Source of the DNA: Sclerotinia nivalis
Lineage: Eukaryota > Ascomycota > Leotiomycetes > Helotiales > Sclerotiniaceae
Direction of reading: 5' to 3'
DNA length: 64,000 nt
Assembly: GCA_029531795.1 (NCBI GenBank)
Contig: JAPEIS010000013.1
Coordinates: 1,364,001 to 1,428,000 of the forward strand
Position numbers and translations under genes: made by a program. The notes under the pieces are model-generated. The model made no database searches. It saw only the letters and a program-made list of their open reading frames with translations, and was not told the DNA's origin. Positions within the stretch are counted from its first letter, which is position 1, and each line of letters opens with the position of its first letter. This document shows positions 50,464 to 62,421 of this stretch, one piece after another.

Positions 50464-52121
50464 TGTGAACTGTGTGATTTTGGTTTAGGATTGTTTCATC
50501 CGTGGCTCCCGAGGTCCCGACATTCAATATGTTGCGGTACCCTATTATATGACGGTTGCTCAAGTCTGAAAGTATAGGCCATGCTGACTAATGAGATAAT
50601 ACTCCTGAATGTCTGGATATGCATGTTCTCAAACTGACATAATGAGTGGAAAATGCACCCAAAGGTAATGCTCTACAGGCCATTTACTTTATTCACATGA
50701 AGAACACAAAGCCAACAATGCTGGCAACAAGGAACAATTGCAAGTGAAGAATATCTTATATTATGACTATCTGAACCGGCCCATGATGATATGCTAAAAT
50801 CCACGCGCCAACCACGAAATGACCTACCTGAACATAGACCTACCTGCAAGTATTATCCATTCCAAAATACTGCAACGCTTTCGACATCTTAAAAATCAAG
50901 TCAAAGACTCACATGTACCTAATAGCACTCACCAATTAGCATAGAACTAATAATGATGTTTAATGCTGAATATGAATTTCCAAGATTGTTCAGTAAGCCG
51001 TTTAAATCAAGCACTTCGACCGGCGACAAAGACTTGAATTACAAGACGCAAGACAAATCTTTGAAGCACTGAAACCCTAACTCCACAACCTATCATCCCA
51101 AGCTTTAAGGCTCAGTCCGGTGCGGGAGTAGGATTCGGTCGATGAGCATTCATGGAATGGATAAGCTGTTATCATCATAACGAGGAAGTGGTGAAGTAGT
51201 ATGAAGTATACCGTACCTATTATTGGTGGTATCGTGGATTTGGAAGAATGGTACAAATTCTGCGGTGACTGAATTGACAATTAGCTTTTGTAATGCTGAT
51301 AAGATGGAAAGCAAAAATAAGGTAATGTCTTTTAGATCAGAAAAGTTTGGTATATTGGTTATCAACATGAATGTTCAGAAGCAGAACTGATAATTATTTT
51401 TTTCATCATATGAAGACGGGATGGACGGTGGTAGTAGGGAGGGAAGCTGAACTTACAGTTGAAAATTGATACTCCAAGCGCAATAAACTGCGATGTGATG
51501 TGGTTGTGTGAAATGCTCAAAGCAATTGACCTATCTTAAGACAATTGTTAGCAATTGAAAAGGTAAAATTTTGCTGATTGAAATACGAGATCAATAATGG
51601 CTCATATGGTGATGCATGTTTGTTCGTGGCTCAGGAGATCGCCGAGAACTAAAGTGTGTAGATTGAATCCGGGCCATGAGGATATAAGCAGAAGAAAGGG
51701 TGTAAGAACTTACCAAGTTAATTAGGAGCAAGCAGTCCAGCTGCGACCGAAATGTTAATGCACCTTGCGAGGTTCTGAACTTCTTGTCTATTGTTACCAT
51801 TGTACCAGACAATGCTAGTATATTGCTTGTGAAGCAATTGATGAGGTATAAGATGTTGGAAAGAAGGAATTCTCAACATCTCAAACCAAATCCAAAAAAT
51901 TATTTGTTGTAGGAAAGAGAAAATCTTATCAAGTTTGCGCGAAAATTTAATGTCTTCAACCGCGCTAAAAAGATCTGCAAGGATACATCGGACCATCTAT
52001 TTATCCGAATTTCCCAGCAGAAAAGTTGATACCATCACATATGGAAATCGAAGACTGTGCGATTAAACTGAAAGAAGATAGATGAATTGAATTGATCAAT
52101 TTCACATATATTCTGCCTATC
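50464..52121. other. Divergent 1.66-kb spacer with several donor-like sites on the minus strand
   Basis: No complete gene is supported. On the minus strand good donor consensus sites occur near 51713 and 51460 (GTAAGTTC), near 51220 (GTACGG after an AG-bounded stretch of about 57 nt) and near 50930 (GTGAGTGC). They could belong to a spliced leader of the small gene at 50156-50463 or to a non-coding transcript. Confidence 0.35.
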
Positions 52122-53127
52122 ATGTCTGATCGAAGGAGAATAAATGGTCCTCTAGGTGGAACACATGCACCAGTATTCTCAAAGTATCTTACCAAAGACT
52201 TGAAGAATCGTCCAGAACGACCTTCAAGAAATAGACAACCTAATGTTCTAAGGAAAATTTGTATGTATACATAAATCTATTACCAATGAATCATAAACTT
52301 ACATTATATCAGTTTTGAAAACCGGCGTAACTCCATCAGCTTCAGGATCTGCATATCTCGAACTTGAGCCATCACAACCTTCGAATCAATCCGCTTCAGG
52401 CCTTTCTTCCCTCTCTACTTCTGGTCTCAAACTTACATGTACCGTTCATGGACCTCGACCACTACCTAAATCCGCTGCGTTCTCATCACATATGATTCTG
52501 CAGACCCATGTTAAATATGCGCCATTTGCAGCGAGACGGAGACGTGGATATATTAGAGATACAAGTGAAAGGGATCTTGGAGTACATTTGGAAACTGCTT
52601 TAAGAGGAGTAATTATTGGTGATAGATGGCCTAAGAGTGGAGTTGAGATTAATATTACGATTCTTGAAGGAGAGGAGGATCATTGGTGGGGTGATGATAA
52701 ATCTTTTGGTTCATTAACTGCAGGTGGATGGGGTATGATGAGTGTACTCAGTGGTTGTATAACTGTTGCTTCTGCAGCTATTGCAGATGCTGGAATTGAT
52801 TGCGTTGATGTTGTTTCTGGAGGAGTCGCTGCATTAGTACGTTCACCGGCCAATTCAGAGCAGGAGAGTTCCACTTCATTAGTCTTGGATCCAGTACCAT
52901 CTGAACATAAGGAGATTCTAGCAGCATGTATTGTGGCATATCTTCCAGCTCGAGATGAGATCACAGATCTTTGGGTAAAAGGAGATATTGCGCACTCAAC
53001 TGAGTCTAGCAATGATGATCCATCGTACGAAGAGCTTACAGAGAATGCGGTACAAGCAGCTTTAGGAGCACATCGGGTTCTTATTGGAGCATTAAAGGAA
53101 ACTGCAGATATCAAATTCAGACGATGA
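52122..53127 (+). CDS. MTR3: RNA exosome core subunit MTR3 (RNase PH fold)
   Basis: Non-catalytic ring subunit of the 3'-5' RNA exosome. Exons 52122-52260 and 52313-53127 join in phase 1 to 317 aa. The N-terminal tail MSDRRRINGPLGGTHAPVF is typical of fungal Mtr3. The RNase PH fold follows: KTGVTPSASGSAYLEL, LTCTVHGPRPLPKS, the ERDLGVHLETALRGVI segment, and SVLSGCITVASAAIADAGI. RNase PH-type phosphorolytic residues are not conserved, as expected for eukaryotic ring subunits. An acidic insert lies at about residues 180-195 and a Ser-rich one near 230-245. Mtr3 is preferred over Rrp46 and Rrp41 on the N-terminal tail and length. Confidence 0.9.
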
Positions 53128-54058
53128 TACCAAGCTTTTGATTCTTTCTCGGGTATTTGAAACAGGAGTTCTTGGGGATTAGAAAAGAGAGTAATGAATG
53201 GTCAACATTGACTCAGGATGATCAAGGCGTTGAAGGAGGGGACCTTATTGCATGAAAGCGGGGAGTTTCTCGTGATCTTTCGAAGTTAGACTTCGATATC
53301 TACGTGGGATCAATACAGAATCGGCACAATCTATCGTCATTTGATGTGCATTCTTCCTAACACCTTTTTGCATGATTGAGCCTCTTGTAATGTGTTTTAG
53401 CATGCGCATCATCTGTTTTCCTATGCATGTATGGATGCTATTGAACAGCATTTTCATAAATCCTCATTAAAGCTCCATTGTCATATCCCACAAGCCCATC
53501 CATCCAGTGAACCAGCAAATCAAAGAGCACAACCAAAACCTCATCCCAGTCATACAACTTTCAAAGACCAACCTAATACATAGTAAAGCCCTTTAACCAG
53601 ATCCTTTAAAAACATCTCCAAACAAACACCAGTCTCCCACATTCACATGAAAAAAGAGCAACATACAAACTGGCATACAACCCTACACACCACCCTCACA
53701 CCAATAAACACACAACCAATACCCCCAAAACAAACAAAAAACATCCCCAAACCCATTCGTTTCATTCATGTACCCGCAGTTCGCTTTCATCATCTTATCT
53801 ATATAGAAGATTAAACTTCCCATATCCCATTACAACTTTTTCTATTGGTCTACTGGCTTTTGGTATTTTTGGATATTGAGGTTGCTTTCTTGATTACTTC
53901 CTCATTGCTTCCTCACTGTTTTCTCATACATATCACTGCAATCCAATCCAACCACTCTTCAACCTTCAACCTCCAACCTCTCCAAAACCATCGAAATCCC
54001 CCAGAAACCACAAACTCCCCAAAAATCCAGGCAAAAATATAAAAAAATCCAGTAAAAA
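53128..54058. promoter_or_regulatory. Intergenic region upstream of the Myb-like gene
   Basis: This 931-nt spacer becomes strongly C/A-rich from about 53480 to 53770 and again near 53935-54050. That composition is typical of long fungal 5' leaders. No gene is supported. Confidence 0.45.
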
Positions 54059-55728
54059 ATGCCTTCGAAAATTCAACTCGATGAAAATTTAGTCTTCTTG
54101 TATATTTGTCTCCAGAAATCGGATATGAAAACTGTGAGTAAAAGAGCTTCTTCGGGCAGATTTTATTGGCTTGTATTGTTTTTCATTTCTTGTGCTCTTT
54201 TCCTATTTTCGCTTTTGCTTTCTGAGATGTGAGCTTTTTCTTAATATATGCGTGTCTTCAACATCTCATCTCCATCACCAAGCTCCCCGACCTAAAACTC
54301 CCCAATCCATTCTATCCACTCCAACCCCACCCCCCCCCCACATCTAACAAACCCCCCTCTCACCTCTCACAGATAGATTTCTCCTCCGTAGGCCAAACAA
54401 CTAATCTCAAACCTCCCGCCGCACGTATGCGTTACACAAGACTTAAACGACAAATTGAAAAGGGGGTTATTGGGTCGATTGGTGGGATTAATCTTGGGGC
54501 TGGGGCTGGGGATGGGTGGGGTAGTGAGGGAGGTGAGAAGGATGAGAAGGGTGAGGGTGGGAGCTCGAGAAATGTTAGGGGTAGGAAGGAGAAGAGAGGG
54601 AAGAAGGAGAAAGAGGAGGGGAGGGGTAAAAGGGGGGAAAGAGCGAAGAATGAGAAGAATGAGGAATCGGGAGGAGGGGGAGTATTTGGAGTGGAGATCA
54701 AAGAGAGTCGCGGTGGAGAAATGGGAATGGGAAGGGGAATGGGAATGCAAGTGGGAATGGGGATGGGGATGGGTTTCGGAATGGAGAAAAAAGATGTGAA
54801 GAGGAAGAGGAAGAGGGAGGATGAGGACTTTGCGAATGCGAATGCGAATTTCTATATGCACAGATTAAAAGAGGAGATACCTGTACATGAAGATATCGCA
54901 TCTTCAACCCCTCCATCCATATTCATCCCAAACCATCCTACCTCCACGCAATTCTCCCCAGCAACTCTTTCCACCCACTCCCAAAACAAATATCATCACC
55001 CTCCTCATTTTCCTTCTCCTTCTCCTTCTCCTTCCCCTACTTCTCCGCACGAATACGACCCTCATACTATCCCCACCTCACAAAACATCACCCTCGAACC
55101 CAACGTCCTCGCTCAAGCGTACTCACCTGCTATAAAACTCGAACCCCGATCCTCTTTTTCCTCTTTCTCATCTTTTTCCTCTACATCATCATCATCATCA
55201 TCATCATCGCGCAATCCATTTAATTTCAATACCCACAATCAAAATCAAAACCACACCCATACCCATACCCAAACCGAAAGCCACAACACCAACACCACCA
55301 CCAACCACATCACAAGTACCGAAGACCAAGACCCCGACTCCGAAGACGAAAAACCCCTAGCAAAACGCAGAAACGTAGGAACCAAAAAATACCACGCAAG
55401 CACCGGTAAAAACCCCAGTAAAAACACACAATCATCTACACCCTCCATCGCCAATGCCAAAACCACGACAGAAAAAAATCCTATCATTCTACGCAGGAAC
55501 GTACCGACATATCCCTGTGAAATTTCTCCACCGATATGTCAACCGGCGAAAATGTCGAGGGGTGTGCCATCGTCTCTGTCAGTGTCATTATCGGCTTCGG
55601 CTTCGGCTTCCATGTATAATAGTCCACGTTGTTATTTTTCTCCTTCTTCGCAATCTCCCCTTTTACCACCTCCTCATCCACATCAACCACCGCCTCAATC
55701 TCAAGTAGAACGTCCGATTTACAACTAA
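54059..55728 (+). CDS. Protein with fungal Myb-like N-terminal domain and long low-complexity tail
   Basis: Exons 54059-54133 and 54373-55728 join in phase 0 to 476 aa. Across the splice the protein reads LVFLYICLQKSDMKT then IDFSSVGQTTNLKPPAARMR and YTRLKRQIEKG. This helix-turn-helix-like block occurs at the N-terminus of many filamentous-fungal proteins annotated as Myb/SANT-like; DNA binding is inferred. The rest is low complexity: Gly/Glu/Lys-rich (about 45-190), then Ser/Pro/His/Asn-rich, including a run of about 13 Ser. A basic patch KKDVKRKRKRE (about 160) could be a nuclear signal. The 239-nt intron contains a C-run of 11. The gene has an extreme purine-then-pyrimidine strand bias. 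Confidence 0.8.
54496..54521 (+). other. G-quadruplex-capable motif inside a coding exon
   Basis: Five G-runs of 3-4 bases with loops of 1-2 bases (GGGG-CT-GGGG-CT-GGGG-AT-GGG-T-GGGG) fit a canonical short-loop quadruplex on the coding strand and hence in the mRNA. It is part of a near-continuous polypurine tract that runs to about 54830. Confidence 0.7.
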
Positions 55729-56611
55729 TATCAACATCAATCCCAACACTAATTCCAATCCACTCACCATCGCCATCAACGGGGCACCGGAAAAGTCGTA
55801 CATTTATCTCCTGCCCCTCATCCTACTTCCTTCTCCCCTACCCTCCAATAATCATCAATCACCTCAATCACCTCAATCACCTCAATCACCTCCTTCAATT
55901 CCATTTCCGATTTCTCAAACCCAACCCCATCAGGAAGGACATGATAAGATTTGATCCGAAACTGTGAATCGAAACGGATGAAGTGGAAAGCAATGCAATG
56001 CAAAGACTTCGGGAAATATGCTCTCTACTCGACTCTATTCTCAAACCAAAACGATAATCACCAACACACCCACCCCAAACAAAAACACCCACAAAAAACA
56101 CTCATCAAATACTCATATTAAATACTCATTAAAAGTCCAATATCAAATAAAAATGAATTCATCAACATACATTAAAATACCACTCTCTCATACCAAAATC
56201 ATACTACTCATACTCTATGTGACCGACCGACTGACCGACTGACTGACGTACAAAGATATCTCCGCCACATCCATCCATCCATTCATTGACCCATCTATCC
56301 GCACCTTACCCTTCACATACATCAGCATTGCCAACTCAACTTCCATGAGTACCCTAAAGAAGAAAAAAAAATATATGTACAAAAGTACGTTGAAGTAGTA
56401 AGTCCTGATATCAACAAGTTAAGCGATGCTATGCCATGCTAAGCTTAAACCCCTCACTCAACTTCTCCTATCCATTTTCAACGCCATTTCAACACCATTC
56501 CAACACCATTTCCAATCCAAATGGAAGCGCCATGCTAAAAGAGAATATACGATTAAATAGGTATGATGATAGTTTCCTAACTCGCCTTCTTCATTCACCC
56601 TGATTCTCGTG
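55729..56611. other. Intergenic region between convergent genes
   Basis: This spacer is C/A-rich and holds short tandem repeats: four copies of a tcaatcacc unit at about 55855-55890 and a (gacc)(gact) run near 56221-56246. Tandem catcc units follow near 56270. No gene is supported. Confidence 0.5.
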
Positions 56612-58814
56612 TCATGACTCTTCAAAAGGTGTCATTAAAGGACTTTTCCTCGTTGGACTACCCGTTCTACTTCTTCTTCCAGCTCCCAAAGAATTTAAAG
56701 ATGGAGCTAATCTTTCTCGACTTTCTGTCCTAACAACAAGACCACTTCTATTCCATGCAATTGGCATTCCACTTCCTAAACCAAGACCAATACCTTGACC
56801 ATGTTGAGGATTGTTATCAAAATAATTGGCTGTTTCAAAATTGACCACATTTAACTTTGGCGTAGCTAATCCTGAAGAACGTCCTACTCGAGATCCTTCA
56901 CTTCCATCCGAATACTCATTTTCCTCGGATGAGTCAACACCACCTAATTCGAACTCGGTAGCAGCTTCACCATCTTCTAGCACACGTTCGTAGCTCGTAG
57001 AACCTCGAGATCCAAACAGTTTTCCTGCACCGAAGAAACCACGAGTCCCTTTCTTTGGACTGCCTGGTCGACAATTCCGACGTAGAACTTTATTAACACC
57101 CCTATACAATCGAAGTCTTCTATCCCTCTTGCGGAATAAATAAGCAAGAAATGCTAAAATAAATAGAAATAATAGAAAGCCAGGAGTTGATCGGGAATGT
57201 GCCTTTTCGATAAGATCATCAGCTGCATCAGACCAATCGTCATCGTCGTGAGGTACAGGATTCGCATTTGAACCAGCCAATTGAAAGTCAGTGGGAACTC
57301 CCAAAGTATTACTACCAAATCCAACTGGTAAAGCATCCTCAGTTGCAGGAGGAACTTGACCGGATGCGTATAATATCATCTTTCCCAGAGTCCAACTGAC
57401 TTCTACTCCATCAATCTTGTCAACTGCTTGAAATGGATCCAAGAAACCCTTGCCTTTCGAGTGAAGCATCATTTCCTTTGTCGCATTATAATTTGCTCCA
57501 GGTTTTTCCAATCCTACTCTCGGAACGCCAATTCCATCGTGGAGTACGTTGATTAGCCATGAAGCTTTAAAGCATACTCCTTGTGCTATCTTAGCATCTA
57601 CCTTCTTTCCCCATTTTTTCTTTTCGACTCCTTTCTCAATATCATCCCATTCCTCACTACAAAAATCCTTGACTAAAGCTTGATATTTCGTGAAATCATA
57701 TGCTTTATCTTTGTGCGACATTTCAAAAACTTCGTGTGTTGTATGCCAATATTCAGAAACTCCAACGAAGTGATTAACATCAAAATCGATAGCTGGAACA
57801 TGTTGCCCGTGAAGCAAGCAAGGTTGATCGGCACAAGGGGCATCTTTATCTAATAAGGGGTAGGTCGCTGCTAAACATTGATCGAATCGTCCGGTACCTA
57901 ACAATATTGGATCCGTTTTTGTTCTCTTTGAATCATCAATGATAATATCACCTTGTAAGGTCGTTTTGAGGCCAGCTGGAAGACATGGGTCGAGCAATTC
58001 TTTGGTATCCTTGGTGTAAGAAGCATCCATTAAACTTTGTACGAAGCGTTGCCTAGCTTGATTAACACCAAATCCCAACCAAGTTGTAGTAAACACCTTA
58101 TACTCTGCAGGTTGTCCATTCATAGTTCTCATTCGTAATAATTTGAGGTCATCGGCATGTTTTTCGGCTTCAGTGGCATTAGGAGCAAAAGCAATTTGCG
58201 CCGACGCTCCACCCATATCTAAAAATCCATATGTATGATGTCCTTTGCCATGAGCATGTTCCTCTGGTGTATCGAAACCTCCAAGTAAATAATTTGCGGC
58301 AATCCATCCATAAAGTCCTTCTGTTTCACCGGGAATGACTTGAATGTGCAAACCACAATCTGGTAAATCGAACTTTGTATATTTTTGTGCATAGCCGCAA
58401 ATCTCGGATAGAAGTACATTTTGTTGAACTTGAGGGAGTAATCGCATACCAGCTGTTGCCATTAAGAAGATTGGTGTATCGGAAATTTGATCTTTCGGGA
58501 CGATGTCGAGAGCATGGTCGAGGAGTTGTTGTAAATGTTCTGGACCAACATCAGTTGGTCTTTCGCCAAATGTAGATACACCTGGTTTGATCTTCTTCGT
58601 CCAGTTCTTATTGGTTTCTAACTTGGGTAAACTTTGTAGAGTGATAGGATCGGGATTTTGTAATGCTTTGGCACTGTTGAGCCATCTATAAATGTGAACT
58701 CGAGTTCCTGACGAGCCTGCGTCCAGGATAACACCATATCGCCCTATTGATAAGTTGTTAGCAAAAGGCGATTTTCGTAAGTACAACAGAAGGGTTTAAT
58801 TTACATTTACCCAT
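56612..58814 (-). CDS. YND1: Golgi apyrase / nucleoside diphosphatase (GDA1/CD39 family, Ynd1-like)
   Basis: Hydrolyses nucleoside di- and triphosphates in the Golgi lumen, removing products of glycosyl transfer. The first coding exon is only 4 nt (58814-58811, ATGG). A 67-nt intron with GCTAACA and AATAG precedes exon 2 (58743-56612), giving 711 aa. Apyrase conserved regions are visible: LDAGSSGTRVHIYRW near the N-terminus, MATAGMRLLP, GETEGLYGWIAANYLLGG and GFLDMGGASAQIAF. There is no signal peptide; as in yeast Ynd1 a single helix (GFLLFLFILAFLAYLFRKR, about 522-540) anchors the protein. The cytosolic tail of about 170 aa is Arg/Ser/Gly-rich with acidic patches. Without the micro-exon no ATG lies near the conserved start. 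Confidence 0.93.
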
Positions 58815-59204
58815 GAGGAAATTGTAGTTGATTGAAATTGAGAGAAGGTAGTGAGACGAGCAGAGACGAGACGAGGTGAATTGAATTAACAGGATGAATT
58901 CACGAAAGGGTATTCTCTGGGGTTGTTTCTTCAAATCCTTATCTCTTCAATGTTTCGCGAGGGTTAAGATTACGAATGCATTCGATCGAACTTAATCGGA
59001 AGCTGAAAAGAGCGAAAGGGGTGTAGGATAATGACAATGAATGATGAAAAGAAAAGAATGAAGTAATCTTCAATTATCAATTATTGAAATCAAAAGTAAC
59101 TAAGGTATTCAAAGGTACCGATACTTTGTATGATATTAACTTTTGTTGGTGATATGAACGAATGTTATGAGTTAATATGAAGTGAAATGAAAATGAAATG
59201 ATAA

Positions 59205-59260
59205 ATTGATTGATTGATTGATGGATCGATGGATGGATCGATGGATGGGGCTGGATGGAT
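59205..59260. repeat. (GATT)n/(GATG)n microsatellite
   Basis: Tandem gattgatt units pass into gatggatcgatggatg units, then a ggatggatgggg run. It is a simple slippage repeat in non-coding DNA. Confidence 0.85.
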
Positions 59261-59593
59261 GGGGTTTTCTGAGTTTTTGGTGGTCGAGAACTTTATCAGG
59301 GGCCCCTTAGAGTATATTAGCTTGCATAAAAACTTGGGGTTATTTGGGGGGGAAAAGATGGGATACCATTGGGTCAACCCAAGGAAAATAAATACACTTA
59401 ACCAAATTGAGCGATTAATGCCTTACATTGATGTATGTGATAGTAAGTAACCTTAAGGCTAAAAAAATCTAAAATCTAAAATCTACAATCTATATTTAAA
59501 CCCGCCACAAACTAAAGTTTCATAAATGGGAATTCACTTATTTCAACTAGGTAATTAGCGCATGCAACACCGTTCAAATTCCATCAGCCTTGG

Positions 59594-59712
59594 AGGGGAG
59601 GCTGGAGGCTGGAGGCTGGAGGCTATCAACATACGAACATACATACATACATACATATATACATACATACATACCTACATACCTACATACCTACATATAC
59701 GATAACAACATA
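59594..59712. repeat. Compound (GGAGGCT)n and (ACAT)n/(ACCT)n microsatellite
   Basis: Four to five ggaggct units are followed by many catacata units interspersed with cctacata variants and cgataacaacatacg pieces that recur to about 59740. Confidence 0.85.
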
Positions 59713-61159
59713 CGGACATACATATACGATAACAACTAACCTCACTCCTCATATACTGGATTTTGCTGGTTGCTTCAAATAAATACGAAGCCACGTAATT
59801 CTTTTCTTTCTGCGGAATCTGGTGAAACTCTAACCACAAGTTGCAAACAACTACTGAACTAGGTTAACTATTTGATCATTCATTCAGTCTCATCTTTACT
59901 TTAAATATCAGTGGACATCTACATCATCATACATTCATTAAATACCAAATTCTCCATTCATTGCGCATTTATACCCTCGTTACAATTATACCAACCTTCC
60001 TAAAATGCAGATCTATCCATGAAAATCATATATAGCGCAGAGTCGAACGGTGCTTCCCTATAAGTGGACTGCATCTCATATCTATCCATATGCCAAGTAA
60101 TCACTTGACTCAACATCAGTTGAAACACCCTCCAAAGCCGCGTAATGTCATGGACGTGCACGTTGGTTCTTGCTTCGGATGAAAGTTAACAAATTGATTG
60201 TGACTTTCTTACTCTCAGTTATGAGAGTATTCATTTCATCGTCATCTCACAATTCAATTGCATTGCCACTTACTAGGTAGCTTAATTGCTAACACATATC
60301 TCGAGGAATTGAGGTCTACCATCACTACCTAGGCACCGGAACATTCCTATTTCAAACCTTTTAATTTTTAAAGAGACCAAAAGAATACACCCAGCCAAAA
60401 ATCTCATCATCTACTCGAGTATAACTCGAATCTGTATTTTGAATATCCACTCATTGCTGACAAAAAACGGATGTGTATCTTTTTCATAATTAGATGTGAG
60501 ATGCGTTCCCGACCAAACTTCACATCTATATTATTATATCGATCTTTCATCGAGCGGTCAGCAAAGATCCAGGCTAGATACATATTTCATTATTTTATGT
60601 TCTTCCTTCTCTTGCAATCATCACAACCTACTTTTTGCTACCTACAGAACTTGTACTACAAAACTTGTACTACAAAACCTGCGGCCCAGCATATATGTGA
60701 ATGAATAGCCTAAGCTATGATCCACGGCGTGAAAGATCACGATCTGTGTCTTGATACTCAGAGGCCCAGGTACCTCCCATTCACACAACTGCAAATAAGC
60801 TATAGCAGTTAATAAGTAATTCATAGACTGCAATAATCAACGACTAGTTGCCGTCTGAATGGAGTTAGGGATTAGACGAGTGACTCAAAATATCTACACT
60901 ATAAAACTACTTTCATTCTCCCATTAGTAGTATACACAAATTTCATCAATACTTACTTCTTTATTTTACGCTACCTTTCTGTTATTAAAACTCACACCTC
61001 TCGAGAAATATATTCTTCACAATACTGTCAGTATCGGCAGGTCTGATGTAAAGAGATACCTAGCAAGCTTGGAATAAAATAGTAATATTCAAAATGACTA
61101 CCATGGGGACATTAAGAGGTTGAATGCTCTTGGTAATAATTGGAGTCAGTTGGATGAAC

Positions 61160-61275
61160 CGGGCTGATGTTCTGAGGGTAGGATAGGGGGTTGATGGGAT
61201 TGGGTTTTTATTGTTCGAAAGAGAATGCATCGGGTTGATGCCCTGAGGGAAGGGATAGGGAGTCGAAAGTGTCGG
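61160..61275. repeat. Imperfect direct duplication, unit about 75-85 nt
   Basis: The segment cgggctgatgttctgagggt and following gggatag-like bases recur as cgggttgatgccctgagggA plus gggatagggag about 70 nt later. Differences are mostly transitions. It is non-coding. Confidence 0.5.
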
Positions 61276-61917
61276 ATTCTTGTCGCTCTCCTTCAAATGC
61301 ACGAATATATATATAACTACAAGTAATGATACTCACAGTTGAGGATCCTGGAATTGGGAATGCGATTAAAGTAGTCTAGTATGTTTAGCATGTAAAGTTA
61401 TATTATACACTAGACTCATAAGTCTTTTAACCCTCACCTATTATACGAACAGTTAAACTCCCAAATATCTAATCATATCAAAGATATTTTCAAGTCAACC
61501 TAAAATGACACCATCGAATCCAATGTAACCTAAGTCCAGACCATTCATTTACTTACTTACCCATAACATCCCAAAATCCCCATCAAATAACAATCCACAC
61601 CTGGTCCCCTAACCCACAACCACATTCGCGCCACCCTACTCAATATAACCGTCTACGGACCTCAACCTCCACCTCAACCTCAACCTTTAACCCTTAATTC
61701 CGGTCACCAAAACCCCGTCAACTACCTGCCTATCAGGCATCATTAATTATTCATGAATATTATCCTAGATATCCAATATCGAGGACCCTGTACCTGTACT
61801 GTTATTCTCGCGAATTGCTTTTTGGGAAGGAGTGTGAGATGATTTGATTTTAGATTTGGTCTCAGTAGGTTGTTTGATGGGATTGTGTGCTTGTTTACCT
61901 GTTGTAAGGTCGATTAG

Positions 61918-61992
61918 AGATTGGATGAATGGATGAATGGATGAGTGAATGAGTGAATGAGTGAATGAGTGAATGAGTGAATGATTGAATGG
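61918..61992. repeat. (GAATGAGT)n microsatellite
   Basis: About seven units of gaatggat/gaatgagt in tandem, followed by a doubled taataggtctagg near 62000-62030. Non-coding. Confidence 0.85.
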
Positions 61993-62421
61993 TGGTGCCG
62001 GTAATAGGTCTAGGTAATAGGTCTAGGCACTAATATATGTAGGCATCTATATAGGCAGACAAATACCACACATTCTTTGGCCCTGATGCCTTCGATTGTG
62101 GATATATATGACCCGTGTGATGACCGAACGGGTTGAGTATTTAACACATTGCATCAACATATATTGTTCAGATTACCACCGAAATTATCATCATCACCAT
62201 TCACCATCAAATCCCAGCCCATATCATCACACCTCCCATTTCCATTTCCAATTTCCAAACCCCCTATAAAACCCTCACTTACAAAAACATCATCAACGAA
62301 ATAGACATCCACACACAGACAATCAAACACAGCCCTACACGTGCACCTTGACATCCAATTCCAAACAAAGAAAAATTTAGGACAGCTAATCGACGATAAT
62401 AACATTAAACAGGTAATCAAC

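Larger units (their letters stand above)
58815..62421. other. 3.6-kb gene-poor region with microsatellites
   Basis: No gene is supported. It contains (GATT)n/(GATG)n near 59205-59260, (GGAGGCT)n near 59594-59622, (ACAT)n/(ACCT)n near 59636-59700, an imperfect duplication at 61160-61270, a CAACCT-rich run near 61662-61690, and (GAATGAGT)n near 61920-61990. Parts next to 58815 and 62421 are the leaders of the flanking genes. Confidence 0.55.

Noticed and set aside
54367..54861. Minus-strand Pro/His/Ser/Leu-rich frames opposite the Myb-like gene
   Set aside because: Low-complexity reverse reading of the polypurine tract, with no domain or start context.
61655..61695. CAACCT-rich run considered as telomere-like repeat
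   Set aside because: The unit is irregular and not the TTAGGG/CCCTAA repeat of most filamentous ascomycetes; it is a simple low-complexity run.
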